Origin: an uncultured Alphaproteobacteria bacterium
GTDB taxonomy: Bacteria; Pseudomonadota; Alphaproteobacteria; GCA-2731375
DNA: 64,000 nt
Direction of reading: 5' to 3'
Assembly (NCBI GenBank): GCA_951812805.1
Contig: CATOSZ010000003.1
Coordinates: 1,814,557-1,878,556, forward strand
Below, one piece after another: positions 37,540-46,365 of the stretch. The notes below the pieces were generated by a model. That model did no database searches. It was not told the origin of the DNA and saw nothing but the letters and a program-made list of their open reading frames with translations. Made by a program: the position numbers and the translations under genes. Within the stretch, counting starts at the first letter, position 1, and every line of letters starts with the position of its first letter.

Positions 37540-38991
37540 ATGAACCAGGCAGTAACCAAATTGGGATTGAGTGACGGGACCAAGCGGGCCTTACGTCGCG
37601 GTGGGTTGGCGGGTGTCATTCTCGCCGGCATGTTCGGTGCGACACAGGCGTCTGCCGACAATGTGATCCTCGACGACCTGATCGTCGACGGCAGCGCCTG
37701 TATCGGCCAGGATTGCGTGAACGGGGAAAGCTTCGGCTTCGACACGCTCCGCCTGAAGGAGAACAATCTCCGGATTAAGTTCGACGATACCAGCGTGTCG
37801 GCGAGCTTCCCGAACAACGATTGGCAGCTCACCGCCAACGATAGCTCCAACGGCGGTCAGAACAAGTTTTCGATCGACGACATCACCGGCGGCAGAACGC
37901 CCTTCACCGTCGAGGCCGGCGCGCCGAGTCATTCGTTGTATGTCGATTCGTCAGGTAGAGTCGGCTTGGGAACAAGCAATCCGGTGGTCGAATTGGTTGT
38001 TGTCGACGGCGATTCTCCGACCATTCGGCTGGAGCAGAACGGCTCCTCCGGCTTCACGCCGCAGACCTTCGACATCGCCGCCAACGAGACCAACTTCTTC
38101 ATCCGCGACGTGACCAACGGCTCGAAGCTGCCCTTCCGCATCGAGCCGGGCGAGCCGGGCGCGCCGGACAACGTCGTCTATCTCGATTCGACGGGTAAGG
38201 TTGGTTTTGGTGACACCGGACCGAATGCGCGGCTTACCGGGAACCAAGGCGCTGCCGACGACCTCGGTCTCAGCTTGAAGAGTTCCGACGTCGGTCACGG
38301 CTTCACGACCGCCAATTCGGCGGATACCCAGACCGACGACTATTACACGGTTTCGAAACGCGACGGCGAATTTGGCGGCGCCCGGATCCAGGGGGTCGCG
38401 GAGAATGCCGCGACGAGCGTCGTCCTGCAGCACATTTCCGTTGGCGGTCAGGCCGACACGGCCAAGACGTCGTCGGCCCGCGGTTTGGTCGAGTATCTCG
38501 TCCAGCAGCATAACGGATCGAATGCACTCGCCGATGTGGCCGCTACCGGGAACGCGATGGTGGTTCGCGTCCGCTCCGGCGGTTCCAACATGGCGAAGTT
38601 CATCGTCTCCGAGGACGGCTCCATCTGGAGTGACATGGCCGCCACCGTCTTCGATACCCATGACGACGCTGCACTTGCTCGGGCCTTTGATCAGGTCTTC
38701 GGCGAACCGGCCAATATCATTCGCTCGCAGTTCGACGACTGGATCAACTATGATCGCAAGGCCTTGGAAGCGGCCCAGATAATCGGCAAGTCCAAGGACG
38801 GGTCACAGCCCATGTGGAACGTCACCCAGCACGTCAAACTCTTGAATGGCGCCGTCTGGCAGCAGCGGATGCAGCTCCAAGTGCTGGCTGAGGCGTTGGA
38901 GGCCATCCAACCGGGGGCCATGCAGAATGTCAACGCCCGGCTGCGTGACCTTGCCGTCCCGCAGTTGCACGATACGACGCGCGAGCAGTAG
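37540..38991 (+). CDS. Exported repeat protein resembling phage tail/endosialidase-chaperone proteins
   Basis: A 483-residue protein. A long, arginine-rich signal region (KRALRRGGLAGVILAGMFGA, cleaved near ASAD) leads into two copies of a module of about 75 residues that ends in VYLDSTGKVGFGDTGP or LYVDSSGRVGLGTSNP. Such SGRVGxGTSNP motifs are common before tail-fibre S74 domains. The C-terminus (MWNVTQHVKLLNGAVWQQ) recalls the end of endosialidase chaperones, but no clear Ser/Lys protease motif is seen. The ATG at 37540 has GGAGGAATCAAGGAC. Probably a trimeric surface fibre; role unknown. Confidence 0.65.
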   Translation: MNQAVTKLGLSDGTKRALRRGGLAGVILAGMFGATQASADNVILDDLIVDGSACIGQDCVNGESFGFDTLRLKENNLRIKFDDTSVSASFPNNDWQLTANDSSNGGQNKFSIDDITGGRTPFTVEAGAPSHSLYVDSSGRVGLGTSNPVVELVVVDGDSPTIRLEQNGSSGFTPQTFDIAANETNFFIRDVTNGSKLPFRIEPGEPGAPDNVVYLDSTGKVGFGDTGPNARLTGNQGAADDLGLSLKSSDVGHGFTTANSADTQTDDYYTVSKRDGEFGGARIQGVAENAATSVVLQHISVGGQADTAKTSSARGLVEYLVQQHNGSNALADVAATGNAMVVRVRSGGSNMAKFIVSEDGSIWSDMAATVFDTHDDAALARAFDQVFGEPANIIRSQFDDWINYDRKALEAAQIIGKSKDGSQPMWNVTQHVKLLNGAVWQQRMQLQVLAEALEAIQPGAMQNVNARLRDLAVPQLHDTTREQ

Positions 38992-39048
38992 TCCACGACC
39001 GCCACCGGTCGGCCCGACCCCGTCGGGCCGGTCACCGAAACGACATTG

Positions 39049-39089
39049 CGCCCCGCCGAACCGCTCCGGTTCGACGGGGCGTTTTCTTT
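39049..39089 (+). terminator. Rho-independent terminator
   Basis: CGCCCCGCCGAACCG pairs with CGGTTCGACGGGGCG across a CTC loop, then TTTTCTTT. It lies about 60 bases past the stop of the exported fibre-like protein. Confidence 0.88.
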
Positions 39090-39228
39090 GTGTCGCGGGT
39101 GGCGACGTCATGTGAGCCGTTACGAGGTTTCAGCGGTGATGACAAGCCGTCATGCATCGGAGAAGATATGCCCGCGCCTCGGGCGCCGGAAGACGAAGAA
39201 AGAGTGTACCAAGCGCAAGGGAAAGATC

Positions 39229-40899
39229 ATGAATATCAATAGACGCGGCTTCCTAGGCATTTTCAGTGGCGCAGGTTTCGCCGACACCGAGAGCGGGACG
39301 ATCCTTCCGGCACTCGGCGACGCCAACGGCCCGGAAGCGGGTAGCCGCCTGTTCTTCTACTGCGCCAAAACCGGGGCCCCGCGCGCCAGTTACGCGCGTT
39401 CCGATCTGACCGTCGCGAACCCAAACCCTATGATCGCCGACAGATACGGCCAATTCGGCCCTATACATCTTGAGGATGGAGAGTATCGAATCATTCTCGT
39501 CAACCGCAGCGGAGAACGGCTCTGGGCGAGTAAGGTAAAGGGAGGTGTTTCAAATTACGCTGTCATAGCCGAGAATGGCACGAACTCACGCAGTCTGGCG
39601 GCTCGAGCCGGGGACCGACTGACGCCGATGGACTTCGGCGCTCGGGGCGACGGTCGTAGTGACGATACGCAAGCGTTTCAGGCCTTTCTCGATGCACTAC
39701 CCGGCCATCACGGCTTCGTGCCCGCCGGTGTTTACCTGTGCGGTACGTTGCATCTGCCGTCGGGGGCCAACAGTCCGTTTATCCTGGAGGGCGTACCGTC
39801 CCAGGGCGGTGGCGGCGCTGGCAAGGGATCCATAATCAAGGCGGCTCGAAAGACGGAAGCACTGCTGAGCGGGACCGCGGTGCGTTCCTCGACCATCTCG
39901 GGTCTCGTCGTCGACGCCGACTCGAAAGCCCGAACGGCCCTCCGTCTCGACAGCCTTTTTCGCTGCCGCCTGGATCAATTGGTGGTGCGTGGGGCGCGAG
40001 ACATGGGTATTCATCTTATCGGCAAACCGTCCGCGAAAAAGGGGCACGGAGGAACCTATTACACGTCATTTTCGAATATAACGGCGCGAAACAACGGTGG
40101 GGCAGGATGGTATATCGAAGCATACCCAATAAGCAGTTACATCAACTCTTGTAGTTGGGAGCGTTGTTCGGCCATCTTCAACGGCCGATCGAACCGGCTA
40201 CCGGTTAGCCGAAACGGCTGGCATCTCACCGCAGGCGTGAATAACTGTAACTTCATTTCCTGCACTTCAGAAAAGAACCGTCACGGCCATGGTTTCTATT
40301 CCGACGCCGGAAACAACAATACGTTCTTGAACGGTTTGTACGAGCACAATGGCGACCTGAATAAAAGTGACGAACAAATCTATCAGATATTTCTGGCTAA
40401 GGGCGCTGGTTGGACGTTCATGAATCTGACGACCAATGCGAAGGGTAAGTCCAAGCATATCTTCACGCCGAACAATCGAGGGCATGTATTCTTCGGTCGG
40501 CAATCAATGGACCGGCATGACTTCGTCGCACCCGGCCGGGACGCATTCTATTGCGGCGGCGTAAATGGCGGTTGGGTCTTCGGTAGTACGGTCGGGCGCA
40601 ACGAAGTTCTCGGCACTTGCCAGTGGACCCGTGGTCGCCCGGCCTGGGCCGCGCGGGCCGACGGCCGCATCCAGTGGCGCGATCCGCGCCATGACATCGC
40701 CGACGCGCACATCGAGCGTGCCGGACCCTCCCTGTTGGCGACAGGTGACGACGACAGCTTCCAGATTGGTGACGGCACCTGGAACGGCGGCCACATCAGA
40801 ATGGGGCGCCATCATCTCTGGATCGATGCGGAGGGGCGGCTTCGCATCAAGAGGGACGCGCCGAAACACGATGCAGATGGCCAACGTCTCGGGGACTGA
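39229..40899 (+). CDS. Predicted secreted right-handed beta-helix (pectate-lyase-3-like) protein
   Basis: A 556-residue protein starting MNINRRGFLGIFSGAGFADT, where twin arginines before a hydrophobic stretch suggest Tat export, though the hydrophobic region is short. The segment MDFGARGDGRSDDTQAFQAF is the hallmark of pectate-lyase-3 or GH28-type N-termini. Irregular helical coils with Asn ladders follow (NCNFISCTSEKNRHGHGFY). A smaller domain near residues 30-110 resembles phage tailspike head-binding parts. The start at 39229 follows AAGGGAAAG. It may cleave or modify the neighbouring polysaccharide. Confidence 0.7.
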   Translation: MNINRRGFLGIFSGAGFADTESGTILPALGDANGPEAGSRLFFYCAKTGAPRASYARSDLTVANPNPMIADRYGQFGPIHLEDGEYRIILVNRSGERLWASKVKGGVSNYAVIAENGTNSRSLAARAGDRLTPMDFGARGDGRSDDTQAFQAFLDALPGHHGFVPAGVYLCGTLHLPSGANSPFILEGVPSQGGGGAGKGSIIKAARKTEALLSGTAVRSSTISGLVVDADSKARTALRLDSLFRCRLDQLVVRGARDMGIHLIGKPSAKKGHGGTYYTSFSNITARNNGGAGWYIEAYPISSYINSCSWERCSAIFNGRSNRLPVSRNGWHLTAGVNNCNFISCTSEKNRHGHGFYSDAGNNNTFLNGLYEHNGDLNKSDEQIYQIFLAKGAGWTFMNLTTNAKGKSKHIFTPNNRGHVFFGRQSMDRHDFVAPGRDAFYCGGVNGGWVFGSTVGRNEVLGTCQWTRGRPAWAARADGRIQWRDPRHDIADAHIERAGPSLLATGDDDSFQIGDGTWNGGHIRMGRHHLWIDAEGRLRIKRDAPKHDADGQRLGD

Positions 40900-41387
40900 A
40901 CCCGGGCCGGTCGCCGTGCAAGGCTGCCGTGCAATCAGGATCCGACATCCGCCGATCGTGAGGCCAATTCGGGCGGGAATCGGCAGAACCGCCATTCTCC
41001 ACACGGGAGAGCCTGGTGTCGGGAGGATCGACCGGCGAACGCGATGCTCCACCCGAGCCTGCCTAAACATATAATTTGAACTGAATAATAAATAGAAGTC
41101 CGGTTGTATCAGCCGTATCTTGCCCCCGACCGGATTGCGGCGCGGCGGCCCCGGTGGCCAAGGCCCGTACCCAACACGCTCGCGAGACCGGAAACTGCAG
41201 TGGGGCGGCCCCCGGACCGGCGCGGCGCCACGACGTGCCCAAAAATCCATTGCCGGAATTGCCGGGGCGAACACAATGGTGCCAACAAAAAGCAGTCGAT
41301 CGTTACCTGGAGGGTGGACTTATGGGGCAGATCGCGCTATTCAACTGAACGAGAAATTCCTAGTCTACGACAACCTACGGGGTCTTT
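40900..41387 (+). other. Intergenic leader of the polysaccharide locus
   Basis: 488 bases between the beta-helix gene and the first locus gene. The left part is GC-rich. The short stretch near 41065-41100 is strongly AT-rich (TATAATTTGAACTGAATAATAAATAG) and is the best place for a promoter. I find no convincing gene, RNA structure or repeat. Several short frames here overlap each other and have no ribosome sites. Confidence 0.5.
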
Positions 41388-42536
41388 ATGAATATCCTCA
41401 TCCTCGGTGGCGATGGTTACCTGGGTTGGCCCACGGCCATGCACTTCGCGGCACGGGGTCATAATGTCGTTGCGATTGACAACTACTTGAGGCGAACAAT
41501 TGCCAAAGAAACAGATTCCGAGCCCCTAATTTCAACGCCAGGCCTACCCGAACGTGCGGGCCTCTTTGAGGAGAAGTCAGGCCACAAGATCGAAACAAAG
41601 ATCGGAGACCTCTCCGATCCCGACGTTATGTTTGACATTGTTAAGCAATCTATGCCCGATGCGATTGTCCATTATGCGGAACAGCCTTCGGGGCCATATT
41701 CAATGAAAGCGTTCGATGAGGCCCGTCGAACGCTTCAAAATAACCTAGACGTTACTTTTAACTGTATATGGGCAATTAAGGAGAGTAACCCGGACTGCCA
41801 TCTGATTAAACTTGGCACCATGGGTGAATATGGCACGCCAAACATCGATATTGAAGAAGGTTATATAACTATAACCCACAACGGCCGAAAGCATCGATTT
41901 CTATTCCCGCGGGCGGCAAGCACGTTATATCATACCACCAAAGTTCTCGACACGGACCTTCTCTCGTTCTACGTACGTACATATGATCTGCGTGTGACGG
42001 ACTTGATGCAAGGCCCGGTTTACGGCCTTTCTACACCGGAAGCCGATCTCGACCCGCGACTTTGCCCCAATTTTCACTACGACGACATATTCGGGACTGT
42101 CGTAAATCGGTTTGTCGTACAAGCGATTGCCGGTGTTCCGTTGTCGGTCTATGGCAAGGGTGGACAGACAAGGGGGTACCTAAACCTGTTGGACACGCTG
42201 CAATGCATCGAGTTGGCGGTAAACGAACCCGCCAATCGTCAGCAACTGAGAATCCTCAATCAATTCACGGAAACATTCAGCGTTGTTGATCTTGCGCAGC
42301 AGGTGAAGTCCGCTGCAAAACAAATGGATATTGACGTCACTATCGAACATCAGGAAAATCCGAGAAAAGAAATGGAAGACCACTATTACAACCCCGTACA
42401 TACCGGCCTTACGAAACTTGGACTCAAACCAAATTATCTAAGCGACGATGTGCTGCTGGGTATGATGAAACGTGTCAAGGCTCACAAGGACAATATTGAT
42501 ACTCGCATTATCAATCCTCGTATCCGGTGGAGTTGA
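41388..42536 (+). CDS. sqdB: UDP-sulfoquinovose synthase homologue (SqdB/SQD1)
   Basis: An SDR-family enzyme predicted to make UDP-sulfoquinovose from UDP-glucose and sulfite. The 382-residue protein is strikingly like plant SQD1: GGDGYLGWPTAMHF (NAD fold), YAEQPSGPYSM, KLGTMGEYGTPNIDIEEGYI and YGKGGQTRGYL. Catalytic Thr144, Tyr181 and Lys185 align with SQD1 Thr145, Tyr182 and Lys186. The ATG at 41388 follows ACGGGGTC. No SqdX/SqdD sulfolipid glycosyltransferase is adjacent. Its place at the head of a capsule locus suggests sulfoquinovose, or a related sugar, in a glycan. Confidence 0.85.
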   Translation: MNILILGGDGYLGWPTAMHFAARGHNVVAIDNYLRRTIAKETDSEPLISTPGLPERAGLFEEKSGHKIETKIGDLSDPDVMFDIVKQSMPDAIVHYAEQPSGPYSMKAFDEARRTLQNNLDVTFNCIWAIKESNPDCHLIKLGTMGEYGTPNIDIEEGYITITHNGRKHRFLFPRAASTLYHTTKVLDTDLLSFYVRTYDLRVTDLMQGPVYGLSTPEADLDPRLCPNFHYDDIFGTVVNRFVVQAIAGVPLSVYGKGGQTRGYLNLLDTLQCIELAVNEPANRQQLRILNQFTETFSVVDLAQQVKSAAKQMDIDVTIEHQENPRKEMEDHYYNPVHTGLTKLGLKPNYLSDDVLLGMMKRVKAHKDNIDTRIINPRIRWS

Positions 42537-42539
42537 ACT

Positions 42540-43553
42540 TTGCGCGTCCATGATGTCTTCGAAGGATCTACTGTTGTTTTGACCGGATGCTGCGGAACGA
42601 TAGGTTCCGAGCTTGTTCGTCAACTTGCGACACTAGGATCGACGCGGGTTATTTGCCTCGACAACAACGAAACCGGCGTCTTCGAACTAAAAGAAACTTA
42701 TAAAGAAAACAATAATCTGGAGTTCTTTCTTGCCGACGTTCGGGACTACGACTCGCTTCGCATAAGAATGCAGGGAGCGGATTTTTGTATTCATACGGCC
42801 GCGCTAAAGCACGTAGGCCTTTGCGAAGATTCGCCTGAACAGGCCATTCAAACCAACATTCTGGGTACTCAGAACATTATCCGGTGTGCGACCGAAAGTG
42901 CGTTGCAGAAGGTCATTTTCACCTCCTCGGATAAGGCTGTGAACCCGACCAATGTCATGGGTGCATCGAAGCTAATGGCGGAAAAACTCATCACCGCCGC
43001 CAATTCCAGAAGCAACTCTCATGGCACGGTGTTTGCCACCACTCGATTTGGAAATGTTCTAAACTCCAGCGGCTCGGTGTTGCCGGTATTTAGAAAGCAA
43101 ATCAGCAACGGCTACCCCATAACCTTGACCGACGAACGGATGACCCGCTTCATAATGACGTTGAGTGAAGCAGCCGATCTCGTCATTAGGTCGGTTGAAT
43201 TGGCTCGGGGCGGCGAGATCTTTGTGATGAAGATGCCCGTTGCGCGCATTTCTGATATCGCCCATGTCATGCGTGATAAACTGGCGCCACCAGATGGGGT
43301 CGAAATCATCGAAGTCGGCAGTCGGCCGGGTGAAAAGCTTTTTGAAGGATTGCTGAGCGAAGAAGAAGTTCGACGGTCGTTCGAGATTGACCTGTTTTAT
43401 GTGATTATGCCGCCATTCATCTCGACCTTGAGTGGCTTGCATGATTACATCGATACTTCGCAGCAGATCACAAGAGCCTACACGTCTCGTGAGTCGACAG
43501 CACTGTCACGACAGGAATTACTGGCCTTCTTCGACAAGAATGGCCTATTTTGA
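42540..43553 (+). CDS. UDP-sugar 4,6-dehydratase of the PseB/FlaA1 type
   Basis: An extended SDR of 337 residues. The NAD motif is TGCCGTIGSELVRQL, and TAALKHVGLCE and FTSSDKAVNPTNVMGASK follow. As in PseB, CapE and WbpM-type enzymes, the Ser-Asp-Lys site and Met140-xxx-Lys144 replace the usual Tyr-xxx-Lys. A TTG start at 42540 behind GGTGGAG is just 3 bases after sqdB. Expected product: a 4-keto-6-deoxy UDP-GlcNAc derivative that feeds the aminotransferases of the locus. It lacks the membrane half of the large WbpM-like enzymes. Confidence 0.87.
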   Translation: MRVHDVFEGSTVVLTGCCGTIGSELVRQLATLGSTRVICLDNNETGVFELKETYKENNNLEFFLADVRDYDSLRIRMQGADFCIHTAALKHVGLCEDSPEQAIQTNILGTQNIIRCATESALQKVIFTSSDKAVNPTNVMGASKLMAEKLITAANSRSNSHGTVFATTRFGNVLNSSGSVLPVFRKQISNGYPITLTDERMTRFIMTLSEAADLVIRSVELARGGEIFVMKMPVARISDIAHVMRDKLAPPDGVEIIEVGSRPGEKLFEGLLSEEEVRRSFEIDLFYVIMPPFISTLSGLHDYIDTSQQITRAYTSRESTALSRQELLAFFDKNGLF

Positions 43554-43847
43554 CGCATCAGCGCCAGGTTTCCCCAACGCTCATGCGCTTCTGCGGCTAT
43601 AAGCAAAGGGCGGCCCAGGGCCGCTTCGGGAGCGATGGTCCCCACCCCGGTCCGATGGGCGCAGAGCATAGCAAACAGCGGGAGGCATGTCGAGAGGGGA
43701 GCGTCGGCGCCCCGAACCTTCGTTCGATACATTCTGAACGTCCCGGGCCTCGCAGGTCGGCGGTCAGGCTAGGCGACCCTGGGTATCCAACTTTGCCCCG
43801 GTCCAAGGGGCGTCGAAGAGACAGCTGGCAACCAGGGACGAGGAACC

Positions 43848-45137
43848 ATGTCTCTCCTGCGTGACATCAGTGCTCTGATTTTTGGGGCCGGCATTGGACA
43901 GATATTGACCTTGGCGACGCTTCCGGTCATTACCCGCCTGTATTCGCCAGAAATGTTCGGCATTTTCGCTCTCGTATTTGCGGCATCGAGCACAGTCTCC
44001 GTTGCGACGACAGGTAGGTTCGAGCTCTCTCTCGGTCTGCCGGAAACGGAGGACGAAGCACGCACCGGCCTGTTTCTCTGTACTGTCTTGGCGGCGACTG
44101 GTGCCGTAGTCTTTGGGACTTGCATTGCCTTCGCCATTCAACCTCAAGTCGAGGCGGTGGCGGAAACGGCAACATCCTGGTTGGTTATGCTTGTGTGTGC
44201 ATTGATCTTTGCAACGTCGATGTCGCGAACACTGCAATTTTGGGCGCTGCGCGAGACACAGGCATCACTGATCGCGCGATCCAGGGTGGTCCAGGCCTTG
44301 GCGGCGGTTGCAGTGCAAATTGGCATAGGATATTTCTGGCCCGAGTATCTTGGACTCTTGATCGGCGTGCTTTTTGGTCAAATGGCTGCACTTGTATATC
44401 TTCTTCCAAGACGAAGTTTAAGGGAAATGACGGTAAAGGAGATCCGATCGCGGGCCCTCTATAGATACTGTCGCACACATAGGAAGTTCATATTCTTCAG
44501 CATGCCAGCGGCATTGGTAAATACAATAGCAACAGAAGGACGTATTTTTCTCGTATCTTTCTATTTTCCAGCTCATGTAGTTGGCTGGTTCGGTCTTGCG
44601 GTACGCGCTGTCGGCGCACCTGCGCAACTGATCGGCCAAGCGATAAATCAGGGGTTCCATGGGCATCTTTCGGAGGCAATTCGGGAGGCCAGGAAGGACC
44701 TGTTGAGAGTCGCTGTCGTCTCTCTTGCAATAACAACGGCATTTGCGACGCCGGTCGCCATTTTAGTCTACCTGTACGCTGAGCCATTGTTCATATTGAT
44801 CTTTGGTGAGCAATGGAAAGTTGCTGGTCAATATGCTTCTTTATTCGCTCTGGCGCTTGTATTTAGAACGGCAGCCATTTCTATCGGGAGTGGTTTGAGT
44901 ATAATCGATAAGCAGCAATATACACTGCTTTGGCAAACAGCATACTGCATAGCCTCCCTAACGCCGTTTGCGCTGGCCGAGTACATCGGCGGAATGCAAC
45001 AAGTCATATTCCTTTATGTTATTATCAGTATTTTCATGCATTGCCTGATTATATCTATAGTGATAATTATGGTCCGCGTGGCCCAGGGAAATAGTGAGTC
45101 GTCGTTATCTCGAAACAGTCCAACACCGCCTAGATAG
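43848..45137 (+). CDS. wzx: Wzx-type polysaccharide flippase
   Basis: A 429-residue integral membrane protein with about 12 hydrophobic helices. It begins MSLLRDISALIFGAGIGQIL, followed by the MOP/RfbX signature ITRLYSPEMFGIFALVFA. Expected function: to move lipid-linked repeat units across the inner membrane. ATG at 43848 follows ACGAGGAACC. A gap of about 295 bases before it holds no clear gene. The A/T-rich codon choice differs from the housekeeping genes. Confidence 0.88.
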   Translation: MSLLRDISALIFGAGIGQILTLATLPVITRLYSPEMFGIFALVFAASSTVSVATTGRFELSLGLPETEDEARTGLFLCTVLAATGAVVFGTCIAFAIQPQVEAVAETATSWLVMLVCALIFATSMSRTLQFWALRETQASLIARSRVVQALAAVAVQIGIGYFWPEYLGLLIGVLFGQMAALVYLLPRRSLREMTVKEIRSRALYRYCRTHRKFIFFSMPAALVNTIATEGRIFLVSFYFPAHVVGWFGLAVRAVGAPAQLIGQAINQGFHGHLSEAIREARKDLLRVAVVSLAITTAFATPVAILVYLYAEPLFILIFGEQWKVAGQYASLFALALVFRTAAISIGSGLSIIDKQQYTLLWQTAYCIASLTPFALAEYIGGMQQVIFLYVIISIFMHCLIISIVIIMVRVAQGNSESSLSRNSPTPPR

Positions 45138-45336
45138 GTGTTGGAAGATGTTAAGGGTAACCGACATGGTAAAAGTAAGCGCAAAGGACATTTCGTTATT
45201 GTCAATCAAGAAGGGAAGAGTTGTCCCCGCAAATGCCGTCAATGTCATGGCTTCGAAGTGTTGACGACAAAGCGGTGCCGGACATCTGACAAGTACAAAC
45301 TTGGCCATGAACGGGTTGTCGAACGGGTAGGGTAGG

Positions 45337-46317
45337 ATGATGGGTAGCGACAAATTGCGAGTGATTTATGTTACCGGCTGTGGTGCCAGTGGATCCACGT
45401 TACTTGGCATGATGCTTGGCGCGCACTCTGAAATCCTGTCAATCGGAGAAGTCTTTCGATTGGCCAGGTACTACCGAGACGGACTGACCTGTACCTGTTC
45501 GGAGAAGGTTTCCGACTGTGAGCTCTGGGCGCCCGTATGGAGTAGGTTGGAATGGGATAAGCTCATCGATGTTGATAAAGACAGTGAAAGATTATTCCAG
45601 AGGTCTGCGGAGTCGAAGTACGAAGCCGAGGTTGTTCACCCACTAGCAGTCAGAAGATGGCGCGATGCGTTTTACAAGGCGTTTGTCTCGGAGAATCTGC
45701 CGACATTGCAGACCGAGCACTTGTTTTCTGCCTTGAATTTGGAAACAGGGAAGTCCATTTTTGTCGACACTTCGAAGGTTCTGCCGCGTCTTTGGTATTT
45801 GAACCGCAATCCAAATATCGAACTGACGGTCGTCTATCTCGTCCGAGACGGAAGGGCGTATATCAACAGTTTACGAAGGCCGCGCGACTTCGGCCGGTTT
45901 CCCGGGTTTTTGCGCTCTATCGTAGCCTGTGTTGCAAGTGCAGTTTGGGCGAATGAGTGGCGGCAGTCGCATGCGAATGTTTCCGCCATTGTTGACGCCG
46001 GCGAGTTGGAGCGCGTAGTCCGCATCCGATACGAAGAACTCGTTGCTGACCCTCGCAGCGCGTTGACCCCGCTATTCGACAGTCTGGGCTTGACTTATGA
46101 TGATGGGATCGTTGAATACTTCAAGGGCCGGTTTCATAATATCGCCGGCAGTCCCAGCCGTATATCCCTACGCCCCCTCTCGTTGGAAACGTCGTGGGTG
46201 AAGAGCCTCACGTGGTGGGATTATTTTGTTTTCAGATTGATTGCCGGACGGCGGAACGTTAGGTTTGGCTACGGATCTTTTTGCCCGGCCGATCCATTAC
46301 AGGAACAGCAATATTAG
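45337..46317 (+). CDS. Sulfotransferase
   Basis: Predicted PAPS-dependent sulfotransferase of 326 residues. The 5'-phosphosulfate loop is VTGCGASGSTLLGMMLGAH (about 12-30) and the 3'-phosphate site is VVYLVRDGRAYINSLRRP (about 165-182, VRDGR at 169-173). FVDTSKVLPRLWYL lies between. Overall it resembles the Sulfotransfer_3-type bacterial enzymes. ATG at 45337 follows GGGTAGG. It lies between the flippase and polymerase genes, so the likely acceptor is the repeat unit or polymer of this locus. The PAPS-making genes are not in the window. Confidence 0.82.
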   Translation: MMGSDKLRVIYVTGCGASGSTLLGMMLGAHSEILSIGEVFRLARYYRDGLTCTCSEKVSDCELWAPVWSRLEWDKLIDVDKDSERLFQRSAESKYEAEVVHPLAVRRWRDAFYKAFVSENLPTLQTEHLFSALNLETGKSIFVDTSKVLPRLWYLNRNPNIELTVVYLVRDGRAYINSLRRPRDFGRFPGFLRSIVACVASAVWANEWRQSHANVSAIVDAGELERVVRIRYEELVADPRSALTPLFDSLGLTYDDGIVEYFKGRFHNIAGSPSRISLRPLSLETSWVKSLTWWDYFVFRLIAGRRNVRFGYGSFCPADPLQEQQY

Positions 46318-46365
46318 CTCTTATAGATTGGACGGGCGCATCATCGTGAGAGGTTTGTTCTATCC

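Noticed and set aside
43554-43847. Gap between the dehydratase and flippase genes as a small RNA or gene
   Set aside because: GC-rich and overlapping frames are present on both strands, but I see no promoter, terminator or ribosome site.
45138-45335. A 65-codon frame between flippase and sulfotransferase genes
   Set aside because: No ribosome site, no recognisable pattern. A second 33-codon frame from 45166 is equally unsupported. Treated as a spacer.
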